Assembly: GCA_027309085.1 (NCBI GenBank)
Contig: DAIDDL010000002.1
Span: 111,063 to 174,835, forward strand
Length of the DNA stretch: 63,773 nt
From: Sulfobacillus sp.
GTDB lineage: Bacteria; Bacillota; Sulfobacillia; Sulfobacillales; Sulfobacillaceae
Direction: 5' to 3'
The position numbers were made by a program, and so were the translations under genes. Shown here one piece after another: positions 8,968 through 16,882 of the stretch; the first letter of the stretch is position 1, and every line of letters begins with the position of its first letter. The notes beneath the pieces were generated by a model. The model was not told where the DNA came from. It searched no databases and saw only the letters and a list, made by a program, of their open reading frames with translations.

Positions 8968-9225
8968 ATGACAATCATCACGGATGATTCTTCAGTAGAA
9001 ATGGGTATGGTGGTGGACCGGTGGCTCACCGACTTGCGAGCTGCGGGATTCGGTGACGACGCTCTGCGTCAGGCTTCCAGTTCTCTGGGGCAGTGGGCTG
9101 CCACCAACTGGCAGCCCAGTGAGGAAGCGGGACAGGACGAGATCCTGCGGCAGTTTGTCGACTGGACTCGGCAACAGGAGCTTGTGCTTCCGTGGCTGGA
9201 AACAGACAGTCCACAGCCGAACTAG
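8968..9225 (+). CDS. Acidic 85-residue protein, cassette copy 3
   Basis: 85 residues, nearly identical to copies 2 and 4. Visible differences from copy 2 are Ala for Glu in the RAxGF turn, a Pro for Gln in the NWQxSEE segment and Phe for Tyr before VDWTRQ. AGGAGGAT precedes the ATG by six bases. Function unknown; see the array entry for context. Confidence 0.75.
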   Translation: MTIITDDSSVEMGMVVDRWLTDLRAAGFGDDALRQASSSLGQWAATNWQPSEEAGQDEILRQFVDWTRQQELVLPWLETDSPQPN

Positions 9226-9273
9226 GCTGCAGTAATTCTTGAGTTCCGACTTTGCGGGCGGGATGGGGCCTTA

Positions 9274-9308
9274 AGAAAGACCCATGGCGGTTTGGGGGGA
9301 CTTTAGAG
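9274..9308 (+). repeat. 35-base trailing element, copy 3
   Basis: Third exact copy of the trailing element, downstream of cassette copy 3. No copy follows cassettes 4 and 5. Confidence 0.6.
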
Positions 9309-9367
9309 CCCCCCTCCACCAACCTCTATCCGCAAATTGCCAAGGCCAACAGGCCATTTAGAATAGA

Positions 9368-9394
9368 ATCCCTGTCACGGCTACCTGATAGGAT
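9368..9394 (+). promoter_or_regulatory. Dyad leader element, copy 4
   Basis: ATCCCTGTCA (9368-9377), spacer CGGCTACC, TGATAGGAT (9386-9394). The upstream TTTGTATAG of copies 2-3 has changed to TTAGAATAG here. No such element precedes copy 5. Confidence 0.5.
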
Positions 9395-9417
9395 TAGGAA
9401 AAAACAGGAGGATAAAT

Positions 9418-9675
9418 ATGACAATCATCACGGACGATTCTTCAGTAGAAATGGGTATGGTGGTGGACCGGTGGCTCACCGACTTGAGAGCCGAGGGATT
9501 CGGTGACGACGCTCTGCGGCACGCTTCCAGTTCTCTGGGGCAGTGGGCTGCCACTAACTGGCAGCAGAGCGAGGAAGCGGGCCAAAACGAGATCGTGCGG
9601 CATTTCGTCGACTGGACTCGGCAACAGGAGCTTGTGCTTCCGTGGCTCGAGACAGGCGATCCACAGGCGAACTAG
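9418..9675 (+). CDS. Acidic 85-residue protein, cassette copy 4
   Basis: 85 residues, near-identical to copies 2 and 3 through most of the length but with a few changes clustered around residues 58-66 (QNEIVRHF instead of QDEILRQ). Its last residues (ETGDPQAN) resemble copy 1, suggesting some gene conversion between copies. AGGAGGAT precedes the ATG. Function unknown. Confidence 0.75.
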   Translation: MTIITDDSSVEMGMVVDRWLTDLRAEGFGDDALRHASSSLGQWAATNWQQSEEAGQNEIVRHFVDWTRQQELVLPWLETGDPQAN

Positions 9676-9865
9676 GCTGAGCCCAACAGTGGGCACATCT
9701 TTGTCCCGATTCTATTTCTCGAAGCCAGCACTCCAAAGGCTCATGGCAAGCCTTAGCTGAATTTGACTTGGTAGCGGGAAACGTTGGCCCGCCTGACTCT
9801 GGGAATGATTGGCACAAACTGAACCACAAATTCTCAATATTTTCGAAACGAACAGAAGGGGAAAC

Positions 9866-10123
9866 ATGATTATAATCACTGACGATTCTTCCAGCGAAAT
9901 GGGTATCCTGGTAGACCATTGGCTCGCTGATTTGAAGGCCTCTGGATTCGACGAGGACGCCCTTCGCAAGGTCTCCAGTATACTGGGCCAGTGGGCTTCG
10001 ACAGGCTGGCAATACTGCCAGGACGATGGACATGGCGAGACCTTCCAGCACTTTATCGACTGGGCTAGGCAAAGGGGCATGGTGCTCCAATGGCTCGAAC
10101 CCAACACCACAAACTCGAACTAG
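9866..10123 (+). CDS. Acidic 85-residue protein, cassette copy 5
   Basis: 85 residues from the ATG at 9866; the open frame reaches to 9809, but AGAAGGGG lies six to seven bases before 9866 and the length then equals the other copies. Sequence: IIITDDSSSEMGIL, WLADLKASGF, SSILGQW, CQDDGH, DWARQRG. It is clearly closer to copy 1 than to copies 2-4 in the central and DWARQRG segments. Its leader lacks the dyad element, so it may be regulated differently or read from upstream. Function unknown. Confidence 0.7.
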   Translation: MIIITDDSSSEMGILVDHWLADLKASGFDEDALRKVSSILGQWASTGWQYCQDDGHGETFQHFIDWARQRGMVLQWLEPNTTNSN

Positions 10124-10946
10124 CCTCAGACAACCAAATATGATCAAGGCAGGATTTCGAGGGGCGCTGGTGAGCCTTCAATAAGACAACTGCGCTCTCT
10201 GGTGGCCCCCCACGACTGCCCTGTGTCAAGCAAGTACCCCGGGAACGGCGCAACAACACGGTTCCCGGGGCTTGTTGCGCAAAAGTCCGGCCTGATGTAA
10301 TCCTCCAAAACATCTGTGCGGCCATTCCCGCGGGTGCAGAGTCAGTGACTGACCAATAGCGGGCGACGGTCAGCGCAATTTCGGTATGGCTTCTGCATAC
10401 TATACCTAATCGACATCTACAAATAAACACAGGCTGGGAACCGGATTTCTCATAGTAAGGTCAGGACCCCTCTTCCCCTACCGAAACTGCCTCACCCTTT
10501 GCTACAGTCAACGTGCCAGACTTGACACTCGTACAATCAATTCTTCGTGGCCGGACCGCGTCATGCTGTCCTTTCCAGTAGTCCGCGGACTTCACTTGCC
10601 ATAGAAACGGCTACAGGGTAATTTCACCGTCCACAACAAGGCTTTGTTTTCTCCTCGTAAGTCACGAATACTACGCCGCAAGGCTCACTATAGAAAGGGT
10701 GAACCAGACAATCCGTTAATACTGGAAGCCACAATATCCTCTTTTGGAGGCATGTGGACGTCTGGCTGGTGGCAGAAGGCTGTTTACCGTGATTGGCCGT
10801 AGCCAAACGGGGCGCCCCTATTTCGCCGAAATGTGCGGCCCACTTTTCAAGGACTTCTACTATCTGCGGCAGAAATGCTATGGTATACGGAGCAATGTCG
10901 AAGATTTTTTCCCTGCTGGTGGGAAATCCGAAAGGAGTTGCTGTGT
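10124..10946. other. Gene-free 0.8 kb
   Basis: No supportable gene. The one striking feature is the interleaved double inverted repeat at 10237-10280, listed separately. Confidence 0.4.
10237..10280. repeat. Interleaved inverted repeats (A-B-A'-B')
   Basis: CCCCGGGAAC (10237-10246, A) pairs with GTTCCCGGGG (10261-10270, A'). GCGCAACAA (10248-10256, B) pairs with TTGTTGCGC (10272-10280, B'). Both are perfect and they interleave, so as RNA they give either two competing hairpins or a strained pseudoknot. Connecting segments are 1, 4 and 1 bases. It is not preceded by an identifiable gene close enough to call it a terminator. Confidence 0.6.
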
Positions 10947-11447
10947 GTGTCTGTTCTGCTAGACAGTATTGTGATCTTGGGAGGGCCCGAACTGTCATCC
11001 CGAACCCGGGCCGGTCTGCGCCTCGCCCAGCAATATCCTTCGGCAGCTCTTCTCCTGTCAGGAACTCCCCAAGAGACCGCCGCGATGCACACCGCCGTGC
11101 AACGGGAGCTGCCAGCCACCACCCGTCTCATTGAGGATGCGGACTCCTTTAGCACGGTGGACAACGCGCTGTGGGCGAAAGATGTCTGTGCCCAGAATCA
11201 CTTCGGTCATCTGGCCATCGTCACGTCCTCGTGGCATATGCCGCGCACGGCTGCCATTTTCCGGTGGGCGTTTACGGAGTCCCCAACGCATCTTTCCTTT
11301 TTTCCCGCACGAGGCTCCACTCCTCCCACCAAACAGCTAAAATTTTTGGAGATAAGCAAGTGGGCCCTATTTTGTACCCTTCCCAGCGTAAGGACGCGTG
11401 GCAGAAACAAATTAACAGGGCCCACGGGCCGCCGCCCTAAAGTATAA
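10947..11447 (+). CDS. YdcF/ElyC-type DUF218 protein
   Basis: 166 residues from GTG 10947, chosen because AAGGAG lies nine bases upstream; the open frame reaches back to 10833. The DUF218 landmarks are in order: SIVILGG near the start, the TRAGLRLAQQYP helix, ALLLSG, a STVDNALWAKD segment and VTSSWHMPRTAAIFRW. Family members are associated with cell-envelope functions, often as membrane-linked proteins; here there is no N-terminal membrane helix in the chosen start. The C-terminal 25 residues are basic and atypical. Neighbouring genes give no clear partner. Confidence 0.7.
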   Translation: MSVLLDSIVILGGPELSSRTRAGLRLAQQYPSAALLLSGTPQETAAMHTAVQRELPATTRLIEDADSFSTVDNALWAKDVCAQNHFGHLAIVTSSWHMPRTAAIFRWAFTESPTHLSFFPARGSTPPTKQLKFLEISKWALFCTLPSVRTRGRNKLTGPTGRRPKV

Positions 11448-11705
11448 TACAGACCGCAATTGTCCGGCCGCGTTGGGGAGCAGCGCAGTGATATCGGCAA
11501 GTCCGTTGGACGTGGCCCAGACAAATGGAAGAATCCTGTCAGCCGATAACCGCGCCGCTGTCTCTGCATCCCGAAGACATACCGCATTCCTTCGAACGAA
11601 GGCTCCATAGCTCAAGAAGAATTGGAACCAGCTTCGCTCGGCATGATACCATGGCCCTATCGTTGAAGGGCATTGCTTTCCTCTCGGGGACGAAAGGGCA
11701 GTTTA

Positions 11706-12032
11706 GTGACGCAAGTGGTCTTCCAAAATGCGGTCACCGCCGCAGGAAATGGCAATACCCTCACCGTCAACGGTATGAAGACGCTAACCGTGGAAATCTT
11801 CGGCACGGCCACCAGCGCCCAGGTCAATTTCATGGCGGCCTCGGTCAGTGGCACGTACACTCCGATTACCGGGACGAATCTCGATGGGTTTACGCAAGCG
11901 GTCGATGTAACGTCCGTCTCGGCCACACCGCAACTCTGGCAGTTTGATGTGACGGCCTTGGCAAGTGTGCAGATGCAAGTCGCCTCGATCAGCGGCGGAT
12001 CTATCACAGTACAAGGGCAGGTGAGTGTGTAA
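11706..12032 (+). CDS. Phage-like small beta-rich structural protein
   Basis: 108 residues from GTG 11706 with AAAGGG about nine bases upstream; the frame is open to 11673. The protein is rich in Thr, Val, Ser and Ala with alternating hydrophobics (TLTVNGMKTLTVEIFGTA), typical of small phage tail or neck proteins, and has no signal peptide. Its stop overlaps the ATG of the tail-spike-like gene (TAATG at 12030-12034), implying translational coupling. Assignment is by sequence style and context only. Confidence 0.55.
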   Translation: MTQVVFQNAVTAAGNGNTLTVNGMKTLTVEIFGTATSAQVNFMAASVSGTYTPITGTNLDGFTQAVDVTSVSATPQLWQFDVTALASVQMQVASISGGSITVQGQVSV

Positions 12033-13489
12033 TGGCGGATATTATTGCACGGGGCATGGCGACGAATGCGCTGACGCAATTCGGTGGAATGCTAAACGCC
12101 AAGTCCCTGGGAGCCGTGGGCGATGGAGTGCATGACGACACGGCGGCGCTCCAAGCGTGGATCAGCGCCGCGCAAGCGAGTCATGCCGTCGCGTATCTGC
12201 CGCCGGGGGTTTACCTGATTTCCTCGGCGCTACAAATCACCGGGAGTGTTCGCGTTCAAGGCGCGGGCTGTCAGGAACTGTTTGGATCGCAAGGCAGTAC
12301 CACCACCATGAACAACTCGATTAACTTCCCTCAAACTAGCCCGTACCTGCAAGGCACTGTGATCGTGGTCAATGCGGCGAATATCAACGCGATAGAGATT
12401 ACCAGGGCGAGTCCTGTCGTGGACCTGGCCGACTTCGGGATTCGCTTCGCCACCCCCTACGCCAATACGGGTCACGGCATTTATGCGGTCCCGCCGACCA
12501 TTACCAAAGGCGGCTATGACAACGGGGTCATGGGCAGCGAATGGAAGAATATTAAGGTGTTTGGGCATGACGGGGATCATTATGCGTTTTACATGGTCAA
12601 TCCGATCTATATGACATTTAGCACGTTGCGCCATTACGGGGGTGGCGGCTTTTATGTGGAAAACAATTCTGGTCTCGGAGCTCACTATGGTAACTTAGTG
12701 TTCATTCATCCCTATGGTCAACTATATGTCGAAGGGGCGGCTCACGGATATCGGTTTGCGTCCACCACGGCCCTGCTCAACCTCATCGCTATGGTGCGCC
12801 CTCAAGTGACCGTAGCCGATTACAGCGTTTCGGGTGTGACGGCTCCGACAAGTAGCCAGTATACTTTGTACTGTGACAGTGATATAGCGGGCCTTTCGCT
12901 AGGGCAGGCCGATTTGGAAACGAATGTATCTTCCCCGTATCAACTGCCAAACTCCACTTTCTGGGTCGAGCCTGCCGCCTATATTTCGGAAAGTTCTGGT
13001 GATTCTCTCGTGGCATCCTATCCCTTGATGCGCAATCTCGGGGCGACGCGGGAAATGAACAGCACCTTAGAGTTCGACGTGATAGCCAACGAACCCAGCG
13101 GAGATATCTGGAACTTTGGTGGATTCAAATCGTCCTCGTATATGAATCAGGTTGGCCCCAGGACGGACGGGAGTGGGGGTATCAACATCAACGGGCCGAT
13201 TCGAAGTGCCAATAATCCCTCGTCCTTCGCAGGCACCTCGGCAGGGACAGCCTATTACTCGCAACCCGATCAAGCGAATACCTACAAGAAGGCCGTCGTC
13301 GTGCTGGATGGCTACGAGAATACCGGCACAACGGCGCAGACTATTACCTTTCCGACCGCCTTTACCTACACGCCCACGATTACGAGCCAGCCTAGCGGCT
13401 TCGGCGCAACGGTGAGCACGACGGAATTGACACTGCCCGTGAGCATGAGCGCGGCGGTCAGCGGGGTCTTGATTATCGAGGGGATTTAG
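12032..13489 (+). CDS. Pectate-lyase-superfamily (tail-spike-like) beta-helix protein
   Basis: 485 residues. An N-terminal segment (KSLGAVGDGVHDDTAALQAW, residues 25-44) is the signature entry of the pectate lyase 3 / GH55-type right-handed beta-helix, followed by a YLPPGVYLIS strand. The body has repeated short strands and Asn/Gly turns, and the C-terminus (TGTTAQTITFPTAF, TLPVSMSAAVSG) looks like a tail-spike trimerisation or receptor-end domain. No signal peptide, so phage-type assembly fits better than secretion. It probably degrades or binds surface polysaccharide, which suits its place beside an exopolysaccharide locus. The coupled upstream gene supports a tail module. Confidence 0.7.
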   Translation: MADIIARGMATNALTQFGGMLNAKSLGAVGDGVHDDTAALQAWISAAQASHAVAYLPPGVYLISSALQITGSVRVQGAGCQELFGSQGSTTTMNNSINFPQTSPYLQGTVIVVNAANINAIEITRASPVVDLADFGIRFATPYANTGHGIYAVPPTITKGGYDNGVMGSEWKNIKVFGHDGDHYAFYMVNPIYMTFSTLRHYGGGGFYVENNSGLGAHYGNLVFIHPYGQLYVEGAAHGYRFASTTALLNLIAMVRPQVTVADYSVSGVTAPTSSQYTLYCDSDIAGLSLGQADLETNVSSPYQLPNSTFWVEPAAYISESSGDSLVASYPLMRNLGATREMNSTLEFDVIANEPSGDIWNFGGFKSSSYMNQVGPRTDGSGGININGPIRSANNPSSFAGTSAGTAYYSQPDQANTYKKAVVVLDGYENTGTTAQTITFPTAFTYTPTITSQPSGFGATVSTTELTLPVSMSAAVSGVLIIEGI

Positions 13490-14640
13490 CCACCTCTTCC
13501 TGAGACTTGAGGGTGTGTTCGTCGCGAGAGAATAGCATGCAACCATGCTTGTACCTGGCGACGAATTAGCCCCGTGTGGGACTCCGTCAGCCGTCCGATG
13601 CTATAGGCATAAGTCAAAGCTAGGACTACGAAAATGATCGTGACATAGCCGGAATTGAGACCAATCCAATACTGCGAGGCTTTCCACGCATAGAGAAAGT
13701 TCAGCATGGGGAGGTGAGTCAAGTACAGCGTATAGGAGAATCCCGCTAATGCCTTAAACCCCCGAGCGACTCTTGGATTCAGCGTGCGGGACTGATTGAA
13801 GAAACTCAACAGCATGTGAGCTACGACACCAAACGAAAGCGCTACGAACAAGTCACCGAAATACCACGTATAGCCGCCCGCCGGTACAGGGATGCCATAA
13901 AGCATGTAAGGGATTTTCAGACAGAACAGGAAGAGCAATAACGACGGAAGCATTTGGACGAAGCGCGATCGCTCTGCACGTACTGAACGCGGAGGGATCA
14001 GGCCCACCCCAACGCCGACCAACCAGATGAGGAAATACTCCATGATAAATGTTCCAACGAATAGAGCAATTGCCACAAAGATCGTACCATAGAGAATTCG
14101 CGCTCTTGGGGTCTTCGCTGCAAACGCCAAGATGAGACAAGGGAAGAGAATGTAGTACCAAAATTCTAGGTTCAAGCTCCAGAGCACGCCATTGTTCCCG
14201 TACATGGGCGTCAAGATGTTCTGAGTAAAGAACAGATTTCCGAAGAAGACTTTCCAGCTCAGTAAGTGAAGCAACGGCACCGGACCGAATCCGGTCTTGT
14301 CACCGAAGAAATGGTGTTGTGCTTCTACCCACCCTAAGGTTAGGAGCAGCCCCGGAATCAATACGACCCATAATCGGGTCAATCGGGCCTGTAGATACTT
14401 GGACCAGGACCATCGGTCGGCGCTGATGTCTTTGAGCACACTCGATCCAATAAAGTAACCACTTAGAACAAAAAACACCATCACGAATTCGTAGCCGGTG
14501 ACCCGCCAGGTATTGTAGGCCCATCCGAACAGCTTGGTCACCGAGAGATGCGGTGCAAAGGCTGCCGTCAGAGGATAAGTCAGATTCCAAAGCTGCCGAG
14601 CATGGTAAAGAATGACGGTAAATGCGGCAAAGAACCTAGA
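13486..14640 (-). pseudogene. 5'-truncated acyltransferase (OafA/acyltransferase-3 type)
   Basis: An ATG-started frame at 14541 encodes 351 residues with about ten membrane helices and the VFFVLSGYFIG motif of membrane acyltransferase-3 proteins. The same frame continues upstream without a stop to 14640 and reads RFFAAFTVILYHARQ, which is the expected family N-terminus (including the catalytic His of the LYH segment). It runs into a TGA at 14641-14643, and no start codon with a binding site lies between. The first 10-20 codons are therefore missing and the gene is probably inactive unless started internally. Family members acylate surface glycans. It converges on the tail-spike gene with a 4-base overlap of the ends. 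Confidence 0.7.
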
Positions 14641-14841
14641 TCAAGATACACGGATGCATCATTACCTAGTGCCACTCCGTTGCGTGGCTTGAGATATTGT
14701 AGAATTGCTTATTCCTCCATCCATTGGTCAAGATTTCCTTGTCTTTCCTCCTATTCGACATTTACTGTGGATTTCCCTGCAGTTTCCAAGCGTTAGGAGC
14801 CATGAAATTTTAACCTACGAGCTCGTCTCCATTGGGGTTGA

Positions 14842-15051
14842 CGCGGGCCCGGATCGTGTAATTCCAGAGCGGATTCTGGTGTTCCGGCCGCTCAATGGAC
14901 AGCCGCTCAAGCCTTGTCGGATATTCAGGCCAATGTACTTCCGACCTTGGTCACCACTCCCAAAACCATCTATCCAAGTGGCGGAACGCCCATGGCGCTG
15001 TATACCGCCGTGAAGGATATTTTGAGTCAAGCCGTTGATGAACGATGCTGA
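14842..15051 (+). pseudogene. 3' fragment of a phage-like gene
   Basis: An open frame without a start codon reads SGVPAAQWTAAQALSDIQ, then ANVLPTLVTTPKTIYPSGG and TPMALYTAVKDILSQAVD before a TGA at 15049. Its composition is protein-like and matches the small phage-like genes that follow. A TGA at 14839-14841 closes it upstream. It is most simply the tail of a lost gene. Confidence 0.45.
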
Positions 15052-15094
15052 ACAATCCCTGTCGAACACCCCTGGATTGAATTAGGAGGAGCCC

Positions 15095-15319
15095 ATGGCC
15101 TTTACGAGTGATGGAGTGATATCCGGGGGCACATTTATCGGTCTAGCAAACGGACAAATGCCACCAACCAATACCTGGCAAGGATTTTTAGACAGTTTCC
15201 GCGTCACAAATAAGGAACCTATCCTATTTGAGTTTGAGAACTATACCAATACCGCGAACACCGGCGATTTAGTGTTTGGGTCAGTGTGGGAGGTCGAAGC
15301 CATTGACGATATTACCTAA
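15095..15319 (+). CDS. Small phage-like protein
   Basis: 74 residues (MAFTSDGVISGGTFIGL, then FRVTNKEPILFEFENY and GSVWEVEAIDD). The ATG is preceded by TTAGGAGGAG. No membrane segment or signal. It is followed by two more small frames that overlap or abut, which resembles a phage tail or accessory module. Function unknown. Confidence 0.55.
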   Translation: MAFTSDGVISGGTFIGLANGQMPPTNTWQGFLDSFRVTNKEPILFEFENYTNTANTGDLVFGSVWEVEAIDDIT

Positions 15320-15458
15320 TTATCCGATACCGATAAATCCGCAAGTGGGGGACACATACCAAGTAGTAAATCCTGAGGGTAATCTTGTCACGATGCAAGT
15401 GGCCGACGTGTTGCAAACAGAGAGCGGTACTATGTATATCAGCGAGCCAGTTGCGTAA
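15303..15458 (+). CDS. Overlapping small protein with TTG start
   Basis: 51 residues from TTG 15303, inside the end of the previous gene. The start is supported by GGGAGG (15288-15293) nine bases upstream. Sequence is PIPINPQVGDTYQVVN, then LVTMQVADVLQT and MYISEPVA. The 17-base overlap with the upstream frame suggests translational coupling. Function unknown. Confidence 0.45.
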   Translation: MTILPNYPIPINPQVGDTYQVVNPEGNLVTMQVADVLQTESGTMYISEPVA

Positions 15459-15513
15459 CTAACTGGCGCTTGCGGAATGGATTGCCACATTACCACAGTT
15501 ACCAAATGGGGAC

Positions 15514-15696
15514 GTGATTTTGCTTCAATCTGATGGTTTGGTTCAGGCAATTACGCCGCCCGACCTTGCCCTCCAACTGAGCGGGATTTCTAGTGTTCCT
15601 CCTACTCATTCCGAATTGACGGCATTGCCGTGTGCGAGCAAGGGGGGATACCAACAGGTTTTCGATGCGTGGAAGGCGCAAGGGATTATAGCGTAA
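15514..15696 (+). CDS. Small phage-like protein, start uncertain
   Basis: At least 60 residues from GTG 15514, with a frame open back to a CTG at 15463 just after the preceding stop. The additional codons read LALAEWIATLPQLPNGD and look coding, so the true start may lie there or the frame may be joined to its neighbour by a shift. C-terminal part: PPTHSELTALP and YQQVFDAWKAQGI. Function unknown. Confidence 0.4.
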   Translation: MILLQSDGLVQAITPPDLALQLSGISSVPPTHSELTALPCASKGGYQQVFDAWKAQGIIA

Positions 15697-15778
15697 GTTC
15701 CGCGATACATCCACGCTATGGCCATTCTCTTTGGAATGCTACAATCATTGTAAGTAGCATGAAAGGGAGATTTATCCA

Positions 15779-16882
15779 ATGGCTAAAATCTTGTATGTAA
15801 CCCCGTCGCCCCTGGATCATCTTAAACAAGGGTCGCGTTTGCGGTATTGGGCGATTGCGATGGCGCTGAAAAACCTCGGGCATGAGGTGGTTTCGTATTC
15901 GCTTAGTGATGACCCCCCGTCTGTCCCTCCGGGCCGCATTTTGCGCCGACGGGCACGCATGACCCCGGTGAATCACTGGGAGCGTATTGGAACTTGGGTG
16001 AAGCATGAACACTTCGACTCAGCGATTGTCACTCATCCCGAAGCGACCGATTGGATATTGTGGACCCGGAGCTTAGGGATTTACACTATCATTGACACCC
16101 ACAACTTTGAGATGGCTCTTCAACTCCGTCACAGTCATGGCCGTACATGGCGAGATCAAGCAATGCTCTTCGTGGGAGAACGCACCTACTTTCCGCAGGC
16201 CAATCGGATTTGGGCGGTTTCCGAGCCGGACGCGCGGGCCTACCGTCGTCTACATGGGCTTCGTTCAGTGACCGTCATGCCGAACGTTATCACGCTTCCT
16301 CCGCTTCAGATGGACCCTTTCACTCTTCCGCATGTCTTGTTTGTGGGCTTCTTTGCATACCAGCCGAACATCGAAGCGGCTCAATTTCTCGCGCGGGAGG
16401 TCGCACCGATTCTCCGAAGACAAGCGCCAGAGGCGAAGATTCTTTTGGTTGGGAGGATGGCGCCACCATGGTTTGCTGAACTAGCATCAGAGAACGTGAC
16501 GGTCGTCGGAGAGGTCGAGGACCTGCAACCCTATTATTCGGAAGCCAGTGTTGTAGTTGCCCCACTGTTTCATGGCGGTGGCACGAAGCTGAAAGTCATC
16601 GAAGCGATGTCCCATAGCAAGGCCATTGTCGCATCCGCCAACGCAGTCATGGGGCTGGACCTTCCCGCTGATACCGTCGTGACCGTACCGCTAACCGGCG
16701 AAGCCTGGGCCTCCACCATCACGGAGCTGTTACAGAACGACGAGCGACGACGTGTACTGCGCAGTCGGGCGCGGACGGTTGTGGAAGAACGCTATTCCCT
16801 TGCCGTGTTGGAAGCGAAGATGCAAACCGAACTCGAACTCGCCGGAATTGCCAGCCCGCAAGCGAGCACGTTGTTGAACTAA
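15779..16882 (+). CDS. GT4-type glycosyltransferase
   Basis: 367 residues with the GT-B two-domain layout. The N-terminal acceptor domain begins AKILYVTPSPLDHLKQGSR; the donor domain has VGFFAYQPNIEAAQFL, VTVVGEVEDLQPYYSEA and the E-rich loop GGGTKLKVIEAMSHSKAIV characteristic of GT4. It is expected to transfer a sugar from a nucleotide donor onto a growing glycan at the inner membrane face. GGGAGA is upstream. It closely resembles in layout the minus-strand gene at 25328. It stands apart from the main operon by 1.3 kb. Confidence 0.85.
   Translation: MAKILYVTPSPLDHLKQGSRLRYWAIAMALKNLGHEVVSYSLSDDPPSVPPGRILRRRARMTPVNHWERIGTWVKHEHFDSAIVTHPEATDWILWTRSLGIYTIIDTHNFEMALQLRHSHGRTWRDQAMLFVGERTYFPQANRIWAVSEPDARAYRRLHGLRSVTVMPNVITLPPLQMDPFTLPHVLFVGFFAYQPNIEAAQFLAREVAPILRRQAPEAKILLVGRMAPPWFAELASENVTVVGEVEDLQPYYSEASVVVAPLFHGGGTKLKVIEAMSHSKAIVASANAVMGLDLPADTVVTVPLTGEAWASTITELLQNDERRRVLRSRARTVVEERYSLAVLEAKMQTELELAGIASPQASTLLN

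Larger units (their letters stand above)
7930..10123 (+). repeat. Tandem array of five single-gene cassettes
   Basis: Five genes of identical length (258 bases including stop) start at 7997, 8479, 8968, 9418 and 9866, spaced 448-489 bases. The middle three are nearly identical in both coding and leader sequence. Copies 1 and 5 are more diverged and share features with each other that the middle ones lack (DWARQRG; SSIL). This points to an old pair with a recent expansion of the inner copies by unequal recombination. A 35-base trailing element and a dyad leader are repeated along with the genes. Confidence 0.85.

Noticed and set aside
10624-10998. Minus-strand 124-codon frame
   Set aside because: Covers the promoter and start of the DUF218 gene on the other strand, has low-complexity composition and no family-like motif.
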